This document shows, piece by piece, positions 34,802 through 37,210 of a DNA stretch of 37,210 nucleotides. The notes under the pieces are model-generated. The model was not told the DNA's origin and ran no database searches. It saw only the letters and a list, made by a program, of their open reading frames with translations. The stretch lies in assembly GCA_032127875.1 (NCBI GenBank), contig JAQBHI010000201.1, positions 1 through 37,210 on the forward strand, in the 5' to 3' direction. Position numbers and translations under genes: made by a program. Source of the stretch: CADEEV01 sp032127875. Its GTDB lineage: Bacteria; Acidobacteriota; Vicinamibacteria; Fen-336. The stretch's first letter is position 1. Every line of letters starts with the position of its first letter.

Positions 34802-34812
34802 GGCCTAGGGGA

Positions 34813-35988
34813 ATGAAGGGGCTCTCCATCCTCGGGTCCACCGGCTCGGTGGGCACCAACGTCTTGCGCATCGTCGACGCCTTTCCCGAGCGCTTCCGCG
34901 TGGTAGGCCTTGCCGCCGGAGCGAACGTGCAAAGCCTGGCGGAACAGGTGACGCGCTATCGGCCGAGGCGCGTCTCGGTCGCGACCGCTGCCGCCCGTGA
35001 GGCGCTGGCACGGCTCGTCGATGTCGCCGGCCTCGACGTGGCCGTGGGCTGCGACGGGATGGTGGAAGTGGCGACCCATCCCGAAACCAGCCTCGTCGTA
35101 GCGGCGGCGGTGGGAGCCGTGGGCCTCGTGCCCACCTACCGAGCACTCGAGGCCGGCAAGGACGTGGCCCTTGCGAACAAGGAAACGCTGGTGATGGCGG
35201 GCGAGCTGATGGTCGCACGGGCGAAGCAGACGGGCGCGCGCCTGCTGCCGATCGATAGCGAGCATTGCGCGCTGCATCAGTGCCTGGACGGCCGCCGCCC
35301 CGAGGAAGTTCGGCGCCTCGTGCTCACGGCTTCGGGTGGCCCGTTCCGCTCGCGCGCGGCGGAGAGCTTCGCCAGCATCACCCCCGCGGAGGCCCTCAAC
35401 CACCCCACCTGGTCGATGGGCCGGAAGATCAGCATCGACTCGGCCACGCTCATGAACAAGGGCCTCGAGGTGATCGAAGCACACTGGCTCTTCGGGATTC
35501 CGGGCGAGCGTGTCGAGATCCTCGTCCACCCCCAGTCCGTCGTCCACTCGATGGTCGAGTTCGTGGACGGCACCGTGCTCGCACAGCTCGGCGTGACTGA
35601 CATGCGGCTTCCCATCCAGTACGCGCTCTCCTATCCGGAACGTTGGCAGGCCGCGATTCCGGGCATGGATTTCAGCAAGCCGATGCGCCTCGAATTCGAC
35701 GCGCCCGATCACGAACGCTTCCCTTGCCCGCGCCTCGCGTACCGCGCGCTCGTCGCGGGCGGTACGCTACCCGCCGTCCTGAACGCGGCCAACGAAGAGG
35801 CGGTTGCGGCCTTCCTGGCCGGGAGCATTCCCTTCACCGCCATCGCCGAGACGATTGCCGAAGCGATGGATGCCCATCGACCGGTCGTGCTCGACTCGAT
35901 CGACACCGTACTCGCCGCGGATGCCTGGGCCCGCGCGGCCTGTCGCGCCGCGCTCAGCCGCCACGCGGCCACGCGGGCCGCGTCCTAG
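34813..35988 (+). CDS. dxr: 1-deoxy-D-xylulose 5-phosphate reductoisomerase
   Basis: Dxr (IspC) makes methylerythritol 4-phosphate, the committed step of the MEP isoprenoid route. The 391 residues begin KGLSILGSTGSVGTN (NADPH loop), with ALANKETLVMAG (119-130), the metal-binding IDSEHCALHQCL (147-158), TASGGPF, HPTWSMGRKISIDSATLMNKGLE and the C-terminal AANEEAVAAFL. ATG 34813 is immediately preceded by AGGGGA, too close for an ideal ribosome site. rseP follows 18 bases later. Having its own promoter fits its separation from cdsA. Confidence 0.97.
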   Translation: MKGLSILGSTGSVGTNVLRIVDAFPERFRVVGLAAGANVQSLAEQVTRYRPRRVSVATAAAREALARLVDVAGLDVAVGCDGMVEVATHPETSLVVAAAVGAVGLVPTYRALEAGKDVALANKETLVMAGELMVARAKQTGARLLPIDSEHCALHQCLDGRRPEEVRRLVLTASGGPFRSRAAESFASITPAEALNHPTWSMGRKISIDSATLMNKGLEVIEAHWLFGIPGERVEILVHPQSVVHSMVEFVDGTVLAQLGVTDMRLPIQYALSYPERWQAAIPGMDFSKPMRLEFDAPDHERFPCPRLAYRALVAGGTLPAVLNAANEEAVAAFLAGSIPFTAIAETIAEAMDAHRPVVLDSIDTVLAADAWARAACRAALSRHAATRAAS

Positions 35989-36006
35989 CAGGGTTCTTCG
36001 AAGACC

Positions 36007-37210
36007 ATGAATTTCATGACCAATACGGGCGCGCTGATCATCGTTCTCGCGATCGTGATCTTCTTTCACGAGTTCGGCCACTTCATCACAGCCAAGGCCT
36101 TCGGCATGCGTGTCTTCATCTTTTCGTTCGGATTCGGCAAGCGGCTGCTCGGCTTCAAGTGGGGCGACACGGACTGCCGGCTGTCTCTGATCCCTCTGGG
36201 CGGCTACGTCAAGCTAGAAGGCGAGCCCGACGACAAGCTGAGTGAAGACGTGAGTGCCGGGGGCGACGGCCGCGACTTCACCGCCCGGCCCCGCTGGCAG
36301 CGCTTCGTGGTCTATCTGGCCGGACCGGCCATGAACGTCGTGCTCACGCTGCTCGCCTTCACGGTGCTCTACCAACTCGGCTGGGGGGTCGATTCGACTC
36401 TTTTCGATCGACCCGTGATCGGCTTCGTCGAAGCGGGGTCGCCCGCGGCGCGAGCGGGTATCGTCCCCGGCGACGAGATCCTTGCCATCGACGGCAAGCC
36501 GCAGGCCGCCTGGGAATCGGCGCTCATGACGATCCTGCTGCGGCCCAATCAGACCCTGCCGTTTCGAATCCGGCGTGGCGACGAGGAATTGACACTGAGC
36601 GTCGCGACCGCGGCTAGCGAACGCAAGTCGGGCGAGATCGGTGTCATACCGCTGGTGCGCGTGGGCCAGGTGATTCCGGGCGCGGCGGCGAGTATGGCCG
36701 GCATCCAGCCTGACGATGGCATCGTCGCCGTCGGCGGCAAGCCCGTGCGCAGCTTTTCCGAGATCCCGGCGCTGCTGGCCGCCGCGCCTCACGGGCCGCT
36801 CGAGATTCGAGTGTATCGCGACGGCTCGCTTCGAGAGTTCGAAGTCACGCCGCGAGCGGGCAAGATCGGCATCTCGAGCAAGACCACGTTCCAGAAACTG
36901 GGTCCCGTCGAGGCCGCCAAGCAAGCGTGTCGGGAGACCTGGCGCTACACCGCCCAGACGGTCGACCTGATTCGCCAGATCGTCACCACGCAGGCCTCGG
37001 CCAAGGCCGCTCTCTCGGGTCCGGTCGGCATCGCCCAGGCCTCCGGCGAGGCGGCGCGCAGCGACTCCCCGTTGCGCGCCCTGCTCTTCGTGGTTGCGCT
37101 GATCAGCATCAGCGTCGGCATCCTCAACCTATTTCCGTTGCCTCCCCTGGACGGAGGTCACCTGGCGATTCTGGCGGGCGAGAGCCTGATCCGGCGCGAC
37201 TTCAGCCTGG
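36007..37210 (+). CDS. rseP: RseP/site-2 intramembrane metalloprotease (3' truncated by window end)
   Basis: RseP cleaves membrane-anchored anti-sigma factors in envelope stress signalling. The frame is open from ATG 36007 to the window edge, 401 codons. The first membrane helix carries the zinc site HEFGH (21-25). GGYVKLEGEP and LAGPAMNVVL follow. Two PDZ domains lie at about 135-205 and 215-285 (GSPAARAGIVPGDEIL; GAAASMAGIQPDDGIV). GPVGIAQASGEA and the second active-site motif NLFPLPPLDGGHL lie near the end. Roughly 40-60 residues, including the last membrane helix, should lie beyond the window. dxr-rseP is a standard pair. Confidence 0.95.
   Translation, partial: MNFMTNTGALIIVLAIVIFFHEFGHFITAKAFGMRVFIFSFGFGKRLLGFKWGDTDCRLSLIPLGGYVKLEGEPDDKLSEDVSAGGDGRDFTARPRWQRFVVYLAGPAMNVVLTLLAFTVLYQLGWGVDSTLFDRPVIGFVEAGSPAARAGIVPGDEILAIDGKPQAAWESALMTILLRPNQTLPFRIRRGDEELTLSVATAASERKSGEIGVIPLVRVGQVIPGAAASMAGIQPDDGIVAVGGKPVRSFSEIPALLAAAPHGPLEIRVYRDGSLREFEVTPRAGKIGISSKTTFQKLGPVEAAKQACRETWRYTAQTVDLIRQIVTTQASAKAALSGPVGIAQASGEAARSDSPLRALLFVVALISISVGILNLFPLPPLDGGHLAILAGESLIRRDFSL

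Overview
The window reads as chromosomal core sequence from a Gram-negative, high-GC bacterium (about two-thirds GC by eye). GTG and TTG starts are frequent and genes are tightly packed, often overlapping by 4 bases or fewer. A gmhA-type sedoheptulose-7-phosphate isomerase, an LPS-core-like glycosyltransferase pair and an ArnT-like transferase point to an outer membrane with heptose-containing LPS. The order tRNA-tilS-hpt-ftsH-folP-cdaA-cdaR-glmM-pdxJ and the Reg_prop sensor fit a deltaproteobacterial/myxobacterial, acidobacterial or related lineage. No 16S gene is present, so the phylum is inference only.

Layout. 1-120: repeat-like hairpin and a possible terminator. 121-3016 (+): J-like protein with a degenerate HPD motif, gmhA, a deoxyhypusine-synthase-like protein and a YhhN/lysoplasmalogenase-like membrane protein. 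2994-7577 (-): secreted PafA-like phosphatase and uvrA. 7830-10624 (+): rlmN and an ArnT-like glycosyltransferase. 10621-13267 (-): hemL, hemB and a 54-residue eight-cysteine protein. 13371-20781 (+): tRNA(CAT), then tilS, hpt, ftsH, folP, cdaA, cdaR-like and glmM. 20786-21145 (-): a broken ferredoxin/metallo-beta-lactamase gene. 21294-26261 (+): pdxJ, PP2C phosphatase, Ser/Thr kinase, SDR reductase, GAF-like protein and an HOGA/DapA-family aldolase. 26376-29115 (-): GT2, GT4 and a lipid-kinase-family protein. 29203-32182 (+): pyrE, truA, uppS and cdsA. 32166-34709 (-): a double-propeller sensor. 34813-37210 (+): dxr and rseP, the latter cut by the window end.

How the genes work together. uppS, cdsA, dxr and rseP supply isoprenoid carrier, phospholipid precursor and envelope-stress proteolysis. 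glmM supplies glucosamine-1-phosphate and lies directly behind the c-di-AMP cyclase and its YbbR partner, a conserved arrangement linking c-di-AMP to cell-wall precursor supply. hemB-hemL make porphobilinogen and its precursor. tilS follows a CAT-anticodon tRNA.

Two things stand out beyond housekeeping. First, many transcription-unit starts carry a sigma70-like -10 box only 7-9 bases before the start codon (positions 160, 808, 7830, 11901, 21294, 24055, 29115, 29203). This predicts widespread leaderless mRNAs and settles several start codons. Second, there are several odd proteins: the NPD J-protein, the deoxyhypusine-synthase-like neighbour of gmhA, the small cysteine protein, and a propeller sensor whose only output is a Cys4 motif and which splits cdsA from dxr. 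No CRISPR array, prophage or insertion sequence was seen, and I found no clear new multi-gene defence or biosynthetic system.
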